From Lathyrus oleraceus (lineage: Eukaryota > Streptophyta > Magnoliopsida > Fabales > Fabaceae), in assembly GCF_024323335.1 (NCBI RefSeq), contig NC_066583.1:409274031-409338030 (forward strand): a stretch of DNA of 64,000 nt. Direction: 5' to 3'. This document shows positions 11,315 through 23,560 of this stretch, piece after piece. Position numbers and translations under genes: made by a program. Numbering within the stretch: position 1 is the stretch's first letter; each line of letters starts with the position of its first letter. The notes under the pieces are model-generated. The model saw nothing but the letters and a program-made list of their open reading frames with translations. It searched no databases and was not told the DNA's origin.

Positions 11315-12349
11315 CTAACCAGATGTTGACCTGTGCTGGTCCATCTTCCCTAAGCGAGTCTCTCCTAGCGTTTTAGGGTAGTTTAGGTTGCTTGTTTTGT
11401 GTTATTTATTGCATTTATTATTCTGACTGTGTATATATTTGCATAAATATTTGCATGCATCATACTATCATGTTGCCGTCCTCTGTGCAGGTGGTTCCTC
11501 TGTTTTGGGGTGGGTGTTCTGAGTGGGGCTAAAACCCAGGCCCGAGTATACACCTAGGATTAGTGTGGTCTCATGTTGCCTCTTTCATGTTAGGTCAACA
11601 TGTGCTTGGCAATGTGATGTACCACAAGCCAGACGAGGTTCATTTGATAGTGTTCTTCCTTTGTGGGGTACTCCACTCTGGTTGAGTCACTTCATCTGAA
11701 CTATTGACTCTGGTGACCGATCATTTCCCGGATCTTTGGTTTAGACGATCTCAGGAGAGCTACAATGGCACACCCGAAAGGGCAAACCCATTGAGTATCT
11801 CTGCCCGATTGTCGAGACTATTATCCGCCTTAGGATGACTTGATTAGAATTTACCTGTGAGGGGAGGGTGATTCTTACAGATGCATGTTCAGATGGTGAC
11901 TATCAATTCAACAGTTGATCAGAGTCATATTTATAAGTCGGATTTATGGGCATTTATTTCTGAGACGCCGAAGTGTTGTCCGTGTTATTTATCAGTGGGG
12001 ATTTGTTTATTTCAGGATTCCCCGGGCCGATTCAGAGGGTTATGTTTGTTTGATCAGAGATTGTTTGGTGATGATGATGATGATGATGGTGTATCTTTCA
12101 GTTCCGTTTATTTCGGAACCCTTTGAGTTGGATTTGTGGTTACATATTCCTTCAGATGGTTGTGATCAGTTCAGAGATCAGGGCTGTGACTCAGAGCAAC
12201 AGTTGATCAGATGACTTGGAGGATGGCACAATGCATTACATTCATTCATCAGCATCATTAACATTGCATTTACCTGCATCTAACACATGTTTATCCATAT
12301 GCAGGGACATTTTGATCGAGATCCTGGTTGAGAGACTTTCTGCTCAGAT
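11315..12349 (+). other. Leader of element A before ORF1
   Basis: About 1 kb without a convincing gene; several short open frames occur. A (GAT)n microsatellite is at 12068-12088. The block around AACCCAGGCCCGAGTATACACC has a weak counterpart in the leader of element C. Confidence 0.6.
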
Positions 12350-14072
12350 ATGAGGACCGGTTTGAAAGATGATGTTGCCTACAGTTTCTTCAACCCAGAG
12401 ATCGACGAGTTGAGAGATATGATAGCATTGATTACACCCGACCATGTGGGGATGTTCAGAGAGGCATACGGTGGTATTCTGAAGATGGCTTTCAGGCTCA
12501 CTGATAGCGACAGAAGCGCCATTCATACACTTCTCCAGTTCTATGACCCGGGGCTGAGATGTTTTGTGTTCCCGGACTACTTGTTGGGACCTCTGATGGA
12601 GGACTATGCTAGCATCCTGGGTATGCAGATCCGTGATCAGATTCCTTTCCATGCTACTAGGGTGGAGCCTGACATCCTTGGGATTTCCCGTGTTCTTTAT
12701 TTGAGTCCGGAGATGGTCAAGGAGGGTTTGAAAGAGAAAGGAAAATTACCGGGTTTTCATTTGAGTTTCTTGGAAGCTAAAGCCAAGGAGTATACTGCTA
12801 TGGGTAATTGGAAGACGGTTTGTGCTTTGGTTGCTGTGGGCATTTATGGTGTTATCATGTTTCCTAATCAGAAGAACTTTGTGGACCATAATGCTATCAG
12901 ATTATTCATGCAGAGGAACCCTATTCCTACTCTGATCGGAGACGTCTATTACTCGATTCATAACAGGAACGAGAAGCGACGTGGGGGTTTGATCCGGTGT
13001 TGTGCTCAGTTGCTATTCAGGTGGTTTATGGGGTATTTGCCTTCCCGAGGTGCTTTTGCTCATCTTGATCCTACTGTTAAGTGGTCCTTCAGATTGATGG
13101 GTTTGCGGGCTGATGATATAGCATGGACTCATAATGGTATGGATGGACGGGATTTCATATGCAGTTGCGGGAGTCTTCCCAATGTGCCTCTTGTAGGAGT
13201 TCAGGGTTGCGTCAATTACAACCCGGTGCTTCTCAGGAGACAGATGGGGTTTGCTGTGGAGGGTCCTCCTCTTAGTCGAGAGATTCAGGAGTCTTTTTAC
13301 TTCCCGATTGAGGGCAATCAGGCCAAGCTGAGGCAAGTATTGGATGAGTGGCGTGATATTCAGAGAAAGGGTAAGGTTCCTTATGGCAAGGTCAATAGTC
13401 GGTATTTTCCTCTGTTTGACGATTGGCTTCGGAAGAGGATTGAGATCACACATCTACCATTTTCGGGGGGGTGATCCTTGGTGTCCTATGATTGAGGGTC
13501 CGCGTTCTTCTGTCAGTATGGAAGAATTCCTCGAGATGAAGAGAGCCAGAGATCAGTTGCTGGCGGAAAAAGCTGAATTGGAGATGAGTGTTGCTCGGGT
13601 TCAGATGGCTAACCAGGAGATCCGAGTGAAGATGAAAGATCAAGATAAGCGACATGCATTGGAAGCAAAGCGCTTTGAGATGGATACTGCCTACTATGGG
13701 AAGGTCAGTCAGGATTTGGCATCTTCAACAAAGGAGCACGACATCACCAAAGAGAGATTGGCTAGGGCTTCAAAGGTCATTGAAAATGAGAAGAGAAGGC
13801 AAATCCTCGTGAGAGATCAGAGAGATGACAGAGTCAGAGTCCTCATCGCTGAGTGGGAGGCAAAGCTGAAGACCAAGGAAGCAGAGAATGTGAAAATCAT
13901 CGCCGAGAGAGATCATTACATTGCTGAGAGAGATCATTACTTCAGGCAGATGAAGATTCACCAGAAGAAGGTGGGGAGATTACAGCAGGAGAATACCGAG
14001 CTCAGGTTCGCCGCAGAGTTCGCGAAGATGGTTGATGAGATAGGGCCTTCTGTGGGACCCTCGTCAGGCTAG
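12350..14072 (+). pseudogene. Ogre ORF1 of element A (one frameshift)
   Basis: Protein of unknown function encoded before gag, the defining extra ORF of Ogre. The first part (12350-13474, 374 codons) matches ORF1 of element C along its length: LLQFYDP.LRCF.F.DY, NPIPTLIGDVYYSIH, RCC..LL.RWF, NVPLVG..GC.NYNPVL. The second part (about 13470-14072, another frame) is a long charged coiled coil (MEEFLEMKRARDQLLAEKAE, repeated Glu/Lys/Arg heptads). The frame breaks at a run of seven G at 13466-13472; element C carries both parts in one frame, so this is a one-base slip or a sequencing error in an otherwise open gene. As far as I recall, databases list such proteins under a domain of unknown function (DUF7745-like); not checked. 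Confidence 0.8.
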
Positions 14073-14497
14073 CTTTATTATTTGTGAGGATTACCGTCAG
14101 GCTTGTTGACGGAATTCATTTGCTTGTATTTCTTTCCTGATTCTGGAGATTTGAATCTGATTGGATGTATGACTATGGCACTTATGGTGCATTTTGCTAT
14201 GTGATGGTTATTTTCACTCAGTGATTGATCTTCAAGCTTTATTTGCTTTACCGTATGCACTCACACAACACACACATGGTTGGGGGAATTTTGCTAAATC
14301 ATATATCTCTGATCTGTATGATGAAATCAGATGCTAAATGTCAGAATTTTTGCTATCGGATTATCATTTGTCTCAATGAAACCAGGATCGAGAGACAAAG
14401 TGTTCCTCATGTGGATAAACATTGCATTCATGCATGATCATAATAACTTGTGTTTTATTTTGCAGGTATCTGTTGCTAACGTGCTTGATTGTTTCAG
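14073..14497 (+). other. ORF1-gag spacer of element A, possible intron end
   Basis: No gene seen. Similarity to element C at the protein level begins right after the AG of GATTGTTTCAG (14496-14497); in C it begins after CCTGTTTTAG (62212-62213). Both look like 3' splice sites and leave the same phase. A donor was not identified. Confidence 0.4.
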
Positions 14498-17400
14498 GAA
14501 TCATTGCTCGTGCTCGCAGAGTTGTACCTTTGCACTCAACACGTCCTCACAGATACTTCACGCACCGCAATACTCCCAGACTGATGGATCTCCCAAACAC
14601 TGATATTCTTGAGTTGAAGGACAAGATGAACGAGCTGATCAACATCATGCAAGGATTTGCAGTTGGTAAAAAAGCTCTAGCTGACAAGGTTGAGAAGCTC
14701 GAGCGGGCTTCAGCGGCAAACAACGGTGTCAACCTGGATGGTGTCTCCAACCAGGGGCTCGGAGGTTCCAGAGATGGTGGTAAGAGAACAACAGTGGGTA
14801 TAGTGAACAACGCTGCTGGTTTTGGAGCTGTGGGTGGTCAACCTGGTCAGAATATAAAGGACAGTCTGTTCCCGCCTTTCTTTGGGGTTGATGATGACAG
14901 AGAGGAAGACCGAGAAGCCGATCAGTTCTCGATGCACAACGAACCGTTCGGACAATACGGTGCCCCACCACAGAACAAAGAGATTCAGCTGCTGGCGGAG
15001 AAAATCAGAGCTTTGGAGAGCTATGCCACTCCTGGGGTGGTCAATATGTCAAACATGGGGCTGGTAGAGGGGATTGTGATCCCGCAGAAATTCAAGGCGC
15101 CCACATTTGATAGGTATAATGGGAGTTCCTTCCCCGAGACTCATCTGCAGGCATTTGTCCGTAAGATCTCTGCATACACCATGGACCAAAAGCTGTGGAT
15201 GTACTTCTTCCAGGACAGCCTGTCCGGAGGCTCACTGGAGTGGTACACCAAGCTCAAGTCCTCAGATGTTAAGAATTGGCAAGATCTTGGGGACGCATTC
15301 TTTAAACAGTATCAGTTCAACGCTGATATGGCCCCGAGTCGTACCCAGCTGCAGGGTATGTCTCAGAAGAATAACGAGGGGTTTAAAGAATATGCCCAAA
15401 GATGGAGGGAATTGGCTGCCAGAGTGCAACCTCCACTTGTGGACAGAGAGATGTCTGATCTCTTTATGGGGACCCTGCAGGGGGCATATGCTGAGAGGAT
15501 GGTTGGTTGTCCGGTGACCAACTTTTCAGATATAGTGGTGGTTGGGGAAAGAATAGAGAGCCGGTTGAGGCTTGGAAAGATTCAGGGGGGTAATGCTTCT
15601 TCGTCAGGGTCAAAGAAGCCTTTCAGTAACGGCCAGAGGAAAAAAGAGGGTGATACCAGCGCGGTCTACACTCAGAGGGGACCTAGTAGGGATCGTTACT
15701 TTCAGCACACTGCTGCAGTAACTATTCCTGCTGACAATCAACAACCGCAGCAGCAACAGCAACCTCAACAACAGAGACAACCCTTTCAGCAGAGGCCTCA
15801 GAGGGCTGGTTATCAAGTCAGTGGAAGGATGAATGATCGGCATTTTGACAGGCCTCCTGTAACCTATTCCTTTTTGCTGAAGAAGTTGATGGATCTGGGG
15901 CTGGTACAACTCAGGACTTTGGCACCTTTGAGACCTGATCAAAGGCCAGCCAATTATGATGAGAATGCAAAGTGCGAATTCCATTCAGGTGCTCCCGGGC
16001 ATAACGTAGAGAACTGCAAAGCTTTTAAGCACGTGGTTCAAGACCTGGTGGATTCGAAAGCAATCAACTTTGCACCATCTCCCAACGTAAATGCTAATCC
16101 CATGCCTGTGCATGGTCAAAGGGGGGTGAATGCTATTTCTGAGGAGAGTAGGGTTGGGTTGTCTACTGTTGATCAGTTGAAGACTTCGTTGGCTGAGGTT
16201 AAACGGCAGTTGATGTTGAATGGGGTTCACCCGGGCTGTGGTATTGATTGTGCTGAGTGCACTGTTGTTCAGAATGGGTGTGAATTATTGAGGAGGACTG
16301 TCCAGGGACTGATGGACGATGGGAGTATTTTAATTGAGAAGGTTGATAGGGGAAAAGAAGAGGTCTCCACCGTAACAATTTATTTTGATCCGGTGGATTT
16401 GTCTAATCTAGCTGAGGCGGCTCCAGTTACCATCACGGTACCTGGACCAATTCCGTATGACAAAGATGATGTCGTGCCTTGGCATTATGGGGGAGAAGTG
16501 TACTGTAATGGTGAAAAGGTGGAAGATCAGACTGCGGATGAAACCACCGTGTCAAAGGTGGATAATGCCGGTCCCAGCGGTTTCACTCGCAGTGGCAGAC
16601 TGTTTGCTCCTGATGCCTTGAGGGGAGGAGAAGGAGAAAAAGAGAAAAAAGAAAAGGCCGAGGCTTTAGCCAGGGCGAAAGGGAAAGCAGTGGTGAATAA
16701 TGGTACTCCTGATGTGACACCGACGCCTGTGGGGTCGGGAGAGAAACTTGATGATGATGCAGAGGAATTCTTAAGAATCATCAAGAAATCCGAGTACAAA
16801 CTGGTTGACCATCTGCAGCAAACTCCCTCCAAAATATCGATTTTGTCGTTGCTGTTAAGCTCTGAGGGGCACAGAGAGGCTCTGATGAAAATCTTGAAGA
16901 AATCCTATGTTCCTCAGGAGATAACTATAAACCAGTTGGAGACGGTCGTGTCTAATGTGCATGCCAGCCATGGGTTGGGCTTTACAGACATGGATCTGAC
17001 TGTGGATGGGAGAAATCATAACCGGGCGTTACACATCGCAATGGAATGTAAAGGGGCCGTGCTTTCGCATGTGCTGGTTGATACCGGCTCCTCATTGAAT
17101 GTGTTGCCAAAGAAGGCTCTGGCAAAGTTAAATTGTGACGGGCTGATCCTGACTCCCACCGATCTGATAGTGCGGGCATTTGATGGGTCGAAGCGGGCCG
17201 TGTTTGGAGAGGTTGAGCTTCCTGTGAAGATAGGCCCGGAGGTGTTCAAGTCGACTTTCTACGTCATGGATATCCAGCCGGCATACAGTTGCTTGTTGGG
17301 TAGGCCGTGGATTCATGATGCTGGGGCAGTAACCTCGACTTTACATCAAAAATTGAAATGCATTTGGGAAGGCCAGGTTGTCACCGTCTGCGGGGAAGAG

Positions 17401-17855
17401 GACATCTTTGTCAGCCACCTGTCCTCATTTAAGTATGTGGAAATGGACGGCGAAATCTGGGAGACGCCAAGCCAAGCATTTGAAACCGTTAAGGTGGAGA
17501 ATGCTTTGTTTGCAAAAGAAGAAGAGAAACCGTCCATTGCTTCGTACAAGCAGGCCGCTGAGGTGGTAAAGAATGGAGAGGCTCCTGGTTGGGGCAGGAT
17601 GATGGATATCTCTGCAAAGAAAGACCACTTCGGAGTGGGGTATCAGCCGAACAGAGGCTCAGGACAAGGCAGAGGACGCCGTATGTCAGTCACCTTCACT
17701 AGTGCCGGAATGCTGGATCCGGATCACATCTGCATGATGAGTGATGAAGCTGATAGTGACTGCGACATTGACCGGTGGATAAAGCCGTGCGCGCCAGGGA
17801 TGGGAATCCAGAACTGGAAGGCTGAAAAGATCATCCGGGTCACTCTGCTGGAAGA
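14498..17855 (+). CDS. gag-pro: Gag-protease of element A
   Basis: Makes the capsid/nucleocapsid precursor and the aspartic protease that cuts it. The reading frame is open from 14422 to the stop at 17857-17859. The first good methionine is at 14584 (MDLPNTDILELKDKMN), but similarity to element C (RPHRY block) reaches upstream to about 14498, so the true start is uncertain. Domains: N-terminal coiled coil; retrotransposon gag domain around 15090-15500 (KFKAPTFDRYNGSSFP, LWMYFFQDSLSGGSLEWY, FKEYAQRWRELAARVQPP); Gln-rich linker near 15740-15800; zinc knuckle variant CEFHSGAPGHNVENC (15973-16017); Cys4 motif (16237-16281); retropepsin with DTGSS at 17080 and LLGRPWIHDAGAV. The end of the frame overlaps the donor of the pol intron. 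Confidence 0.9.
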
Positions 17856-18131
17856 GTAATATTTTTCCTGTTTTGATTTTATATGCATGAAAGCCATACG
17901 TGTTGCCCGACACGTAATGGTCCATTGTAAGGGCCACCTCATGTTTGAATTTGTAAATTTGCATCATTAATAAAAGGATATTTTTCAGTTAAAAGCGGTG
18001 TTCCCTGTTTTTCATTTATTTTTGCAGTTTAAAGATAAAAACAAAATAAAAATGGCAATGTTTTCATTTTTCTTTTTGTCAATTTGTCTCATTCCGGTTC
18101 TAAAGCAATGCATGAATCAACATTCATGCAG
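17856..18131 (+). other. Intron between protease and pol of element A
   Basis: Donor AAGA/GTAATA at 17856 and acceptor CATGCAG/ATGCG at 18131 enclose 276 nt containing the gag-pro stop. Splicing joins two bases of one codon to one base of the next exon, so gag-pro and pol become one frame. In element B the matching acceptor ATGCAG (6016) has the same phase. Ogre elements are known to have an intron here that is removed from only some transcripts. A second AG (18027) would not keep the frame. Confidence 0.7.
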
Positions 18132-21100
18132 ATGCGATCGTTCTCCGGATCTCATTGATAACAATCCTGTTACACCCTTGTATGACTTCGACAATCCAAT
18201 CTATCATGCTGAAGAAGAAGACGAAAAAGATTGTGAACTGCCAGGGGAATTAGCCAGGTTGTTGAAACTAGAGGAGAAGGTGATTCAGCCGCATGAAGAG
18301 CAGATTGAGGTTGTGAATCTGGGTACCGATGAGGTCAAGAAAGAGGTGAAAATCAGGGCTGCTTTGGAGGAAAGTGTCAAGAGCAGAATGGTAGCATTGT
18401 TGAAAGAGTATGTCGAAATCTTTGCCTGGTCTTATCAAGATATGCCAGGGTTGGATACCGATATCGTTGTGCATAAGCTACCGTTGAGAGCAGATTGTCC
18501 TCCAGTGAAGCAGAAGTTGCGCAGAACTCGACCTGACATGGCGATGAAAATTAAAGAAGAGGTGCAGAAGCAGTGGGATGCTGGTTTCCTTGCTGTCACT
18601 AATTATCCGCCGTGGGTTGCAAACATCGTGCCAGTCCCGAAGAAAGATGGTAAGGTAAGAATGTGTGTGGACTACCGAGATCTGAACAGAGCTAGCCCAA
18701 AAGATGATTTTCCATTACCTCACATTGATGTGTTGGTAGATAATACAGCTCAATTCTCGGTGTTTTCCTTCATGGATGGTTTTTCTGGCTATAATCAAAT
18801 CAAAATGTCGCCAGATGATATGGAGAAAACAACGTTCATTACACCGTGGGGTACCTTTTGTTACAAGGTGATGCCATTTGGTCTCAAGAACACCGGTGCT
18901 ACTTATCAGAGGGCCATGGTGACTTTGTTTCATGATATGATTCATCATGAAATCGAATGCTATGTTGATGACATGATAGCAAAGTCCCAAACAGAAGAGG
19001 GGCATTTGGTAGATCTGGCCAAGTTGTTCGACCGGCTGAGACAGTTCAGACTGAGGTTGAATCCGAATAAGTGCACTTTCGGAGTGCGGTCCGATAAATT
19101 GCTGGGGTTCATTGTAAGTGAGAAAGGAATCGAGGTTGATCCTGCTAAAGTAAAAGCAATAAGAGAAATGCCTGAACCGAGAACAGAGAAGGAGGTTCGT
19201 GGTTTCTTAGGTAGATTGAACTACATCTCACGGTTCATATCTCATCTAACAGCCACGTGTGAACCAATATTCAAGTTGTTGAGAAAAGATCAAACGGTCA
19301 GGTGGAATAATGATTGCCAAGCGGCATTTGAAAAAATAAAAGAATATTTGCAGGAGCCTCCGATTCTGATGCCTCCTGTGGAGGGAAGACCGTTAATTCT
19401 GTACTTGACGGTCCTCAAGGGGTCTATGGGGTGTGTACTGGGGCAGCATGACGAGTCTGGTCGAAAAGAGCATGCCATATACTACCTTAGCAAAAAGTTT
19501 ACCGACTGTGAAACAAGATATTCACTGCTCGAGAAAACTTGCTGTGCTTTGGTCTGGGCTGCTCGCCGACTGAGGCAGTACATGCTGGTTCATACCACTT
19601 TGTTGATTTCCAAGATGGATCCAATCAAGTACATTTTTGAGAAGCCAGCATTGACCGGACGGGTTGCGAGGTGGCAAATGATTTTGACAGAATATGATAT
19701 ACAATATACCTCTCAGAAGGCGATCAAGGGGAGCGTATTGTCTGATTACCTCGCCCAGCAACCCATTGATGATTATCAACCGATGAAGTTTGAATTCCCT
19801 GATGAGGACATCATGTTTCTCAAATCGAAAGATTGTGAGGAACCAATCCCGGAGGAGGGGCCTGACCCTGAATCCGAATGGATTCTGATGTTTGATGGGG
19901 CCGTTAACGTGAATGGTAGCGGTGTTGGTGCTGTTTTGGTTACGCCGAAAGGATCCCACATTCCTTTTGCTGCCCGACTAACATTTGAGTGCACCAACAA
20001 CGTGGCTGAAAACGAAGCTTGCATATTGGGGATTGAAGAGGCGATTGATTTGAGGATCAAGAACCTTGTCATATATGGAGATTCAGCTCTGGTGGTAAAT
20101 CAAGTTAACGGAAAATGGTATACGCATCAATCTCATTTAGTTCCATACCGGGATTATACGAGGAGATTGTTGACGTTTTTCACCAAGGTGAAGATGCATC
20201 ATGTGCCTAGAGAGGAGAATCCTTTGGCAGATGCTTTGGCTACTCTGGCTGCCTTGATTAAGGTGCAATGGTGGAATCAGTTCCCCAGTGTTGAAGTAGG
20301 TCGTCTGGATAGACCGGCTTATGTGTTTGCTGTTGATACAGCACCGGATGATGAGAAGCCGTGGTATTATGATATCAAGCGCTATCTAGAGACTCAAGAG
20401 TATCCTGAGGGAGCATCTAAGAAGGACCGAAAGACTCTGCGGAGGTTGGCCATGGTGTTTTATTTAAATAAGGATGGGGTTTTGTATAAGAGGAATTTTG
20501 ATTGGGTCTTGCTCAGATGTGTTGATGATAAAGAAGCAAGCCAATTGATGAAAGAGGTTCATGAGGGATCGTTCGGTACCCATGCCAGTGGGAATGCGAT
20601 GGTAAAGAAGCTGCTGAGAGCAGGTTATTGTTGCATGACAATGGAGGCCCAATGTTTCAAATTCGTGCGGAAGTGTCATAAATGCCAGATTTATGCTGAC
20701 AAGGTGCACGTGCCTCCAAATCCGTTGAGCTTAATGTCGTCTCCATGGCCGTTTGCTATGTGGGGCATTGATATGATTGGGAAGATTGAGCCTACGGCTT
20801 CGAATGGGCATCGGTTCATATTAGTGGCTATTGATTACTTCACCAAGTGGGTTGAAGCAACCTCTTATACAAACGTGACAAAGCAGGTCGTTGCCAGGTT
20901 TCTCAAGAGAGACATCATTTGCAGATACGGGGTTCCCGAGAGAATCATTACTGATAATGGTTCTAATTTGAACAATAAGATGATGGCAGAGCTGTGCCGG
21001 GAATTCAATATTGAACATCACAATTCTTCTCCCTATCATCCGAAGATGAATGGGGCGGTTGAGGCAGCCAACAAGAATATCAAGAAGATTGTGCAAAAGA

Positions 21101-21612
21101 TGGTGGTGACCTACAAAGACTGGCATGAGATGTTGCCGTTTGCATTGCATGGGTATCGAACGTCGGTGCGCACATCCACTGGGGCAACTCCTTTCTCATT
21201 AGTATATGGAATGGAAGCCGTGCTACCGGTTGAGGTTCAGATTCCCTCTTTGAGAGTCCTGATGGACGTAAAATTGCAAGAGGCTGAATGGGTAAGGACC
21301 CGGTACGAAGAGTTGAGCCTGATTGAGGAAAAGAGGCTGGCGGCTATCTGTCATGGGCAGTTATACCAGCAAAGGATGAAGCGTGCTTTTGACAGAAAGG
21401 TACGACCTCGGGTATATCACGTGGGTGATATGGTGCTGAAAAGGATCCTTCCTCCTCAAAACGATCGAAGGGGCAAATGGACACCGAATTATGAAGGTCC
21501 ATTCGTGGTCAAGAAGGTCTTCTCTGGCGGAGCCTTGTTGTTAACGACAATGGATGGCGAAGATTTTCCATCCCCTGTGAATGCAGACGCAGCTAAAAAA
21601 TACTTCGTATAA
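18132..21612 (+). CDS. pol: Pol of element A: RT, RNase H, aRNase H, integrase
   Basis: Copies element RNA into DNA and inserts it. Open frame of about 1160 codons after the intron acceptor; the upstream ATG at 17998 lies in the intron and is not used as start. Domains: RT with VPVPKKDGKVRMCVDYRDLN, FMDGFSGYNQI, VMPFGLKNTGATYQRAM and catalytic YVDD at 18961; RNase H whose usual first Asp is absent (LILYLTVLKGSMGCVLG); a second, archaeal-type RNase H with MFDGAVNVNGSG, ENEACILGIEEA, IYGDSALVVNQV and NPLADAL; integrase zinc finger (H..H in EVHEGSFGTH, CHKC) and core D, D, E in GIDMIG, IITDNGSNLN and NGAVEAANKN; C-terminal GPF-like module in PNYEGPFVVKKVF. No stop or frameshift. The dual RNase H is diagnostic of the Tat/Ogre lineage. 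Confidence 0.93.
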
Positions 21613-23410
21613 AGAGACCCGCTGGACGAAAAGAATAAAATAGTCCAGGCAAAAAGGGGCATCCCGGCGAACCAAAAAACAGAAAGAAAAGGTTCGGGCA
21701 AAAATTAGGGATAAAAAGGAAAAATGTACACCCGGCAAGTCGAAAACCTGAAAAGGCGACTTGGGCAAAAAAGGGTATCCCGGTGGATTGAAAACCCGAA
21801 AGGGCGGTCCAGGCAAAAGAGGGATTGAAACGAACAACTGCGTCTGGCATGATCGTTTGCGCTTTGGTTAAGGCATCATGGATAATACCCGGTGGGGATC
21901 AATCAGAAACATCTTGTTCAGAAGGCAGAAAGCACGGAGAGTCTGAGGACATATGGGGTGTAACCGAGTTGGAACTCGATGAGATCACGGGTTTCACATT
22001 GCCATTAGGATAGATTTTTCCTTTTGTGCGTAATTACCTCTTTTCAGGAATTGCTTCCGTTGTATTGCTCAATTTGAGCCACATTTTTCAATCAATAAAA
22101 TGCATATTCAGTCAAATAATTTTGTTTTTGTTTTTCATTACCGCTTTGATTGCAAAAACATCCGATTATTTCGATACAGAATCTTTGCATTTTAAGACAT
22201 ACAGGTCCTTTCCAATGCATGTTTATAACATTGAAAGCTTGAAATCTTATCCGGAAGGTTGAGTGGCCCAAGTGTTGAAATCTTGACACGCCTGGGGCAC
22301 AGTTTTATCTAACGATCTCTTTTGCAGGAACTGTTAGGTATTTTCACTCACTTGCAGGTTGTGATGTGGAAGCTTTTGACGAAACAAATCCCCATGGAGT
22401 CCAATCAGGGACGGATGGATGGAAGGAATGGTGAAGAGACGACGAGACGTACGACGATCCTTGGAATTAATCAAGAAGACTCTTCAAAGTCAGAAAATTG
22501 AAAAAGTCTGTATAAGTCCCAGGAATTCGCTCTCCGTCGAGCGCGAAGCGGTTTGGAATACAAGATGATGGAGCAGAAAAGGTCCAGACAAGTCGGGATG
22601 TATATCCCCAAGCAGAGTCGTGAGGACTAATTTCCCAGCAGATTCAAGGTCTCCCTAGCAGGGTCAGGATGGTTATCCCCAGCAGGTCTTGGATCAATAT
22701 TCCCCAGTCGCCAGGCCTGAAGGTGACAATTTCCCCAGCGGAAGTATCTGTGTGTGGTGGTTTCCCCAAGCGGAGTCGGGATTGACATCCCCAGCTAGTC
22801 CAGACTGGTGTATCCCCATGGAGGGTTGGTGGTTCTTATCCCCAGCAGCGGCGATATTCCCCAGCAGGGCGGAATCGGAGTGGTGGCGAGTTCCTTAGCA
22901 GAGTGTCTCGAGCTCCTCAGAAGAGTCCCTTGAGGGGGATGCTTTTTATACATGCATCATGTAAATAGCATAGCATATTGCATAATAAATCGCGTAGCAT
23001 TTCCATAAGTATGGAGCATTACGCGGAAAAATCAATCATGCATCATATTGCAAGCATGAGCTAGTCTCAGACCGTGGTTACCGTTTGAGAAGTGGCTGCC
23101 TGAGGGTAAAGATGTTGCTCCGAGGAGTTTGGTACCGTTTTTTATCAACAGTACTTCCCCAGTAGTGCGATACTGGAGGAAACTTTTCTGTCGGACAGAG
23201 ATGGGAATGTTACGCAATCAGCGCGACTCAAGCCGTGGTTACCGTTTGAGATTTAGTTTCGCCGGATGGTGAAGGTGTTACTCTGAGGAGTTTAGCATCA
23301 TGACGTCAGATCAACATTGTTCCCCAGTAGTGCGATACTGGAGGAAATGTTTCCGTCGGGAGGAGATGGAAATAAAATCAAAGGACGCTACACGATCAGC
23401 GCGACGATCG

Positions 23411-23560
23411 GGGTTCAAATGGAGAAAAGGAAATGTTGAGACATTTTCTGGAGATCGGGGTTCAAATGGAGAAAAGGAAATGTTGAGACATTTTCTGGAG
23501 ATCGTGGTTCAAATGGAGAAAGGGAAATGTTGAGACATTTTCTGGAGATTGGGGTCAAAA
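23411..23560 (+). repeat. 47-bp tandem repeat
   Basis: TTCAAATGGAGAAAAGG starts at 23414, 23461 and 23508, giving three units of 47 bp and a partial fourth. Two further diverged units lie near 23800-23900. Confidence 0.85.

Noticed and set aside
13344..13469. N-terminus of the +3 frame ORF that begins at 13344
   Set aside because: Overlaps the end of the ORF1 globular domain; only the part after the G run (coiled coil) is protein-like, so it is the continuation of ORF1 and not a separate gene.
17998..18131. ATG at 17998 as start of pol
   Set aside because: The segment lies in the intron, is Phe/Leu-rich, and has no counterpart in B; similarity begins after 18131.
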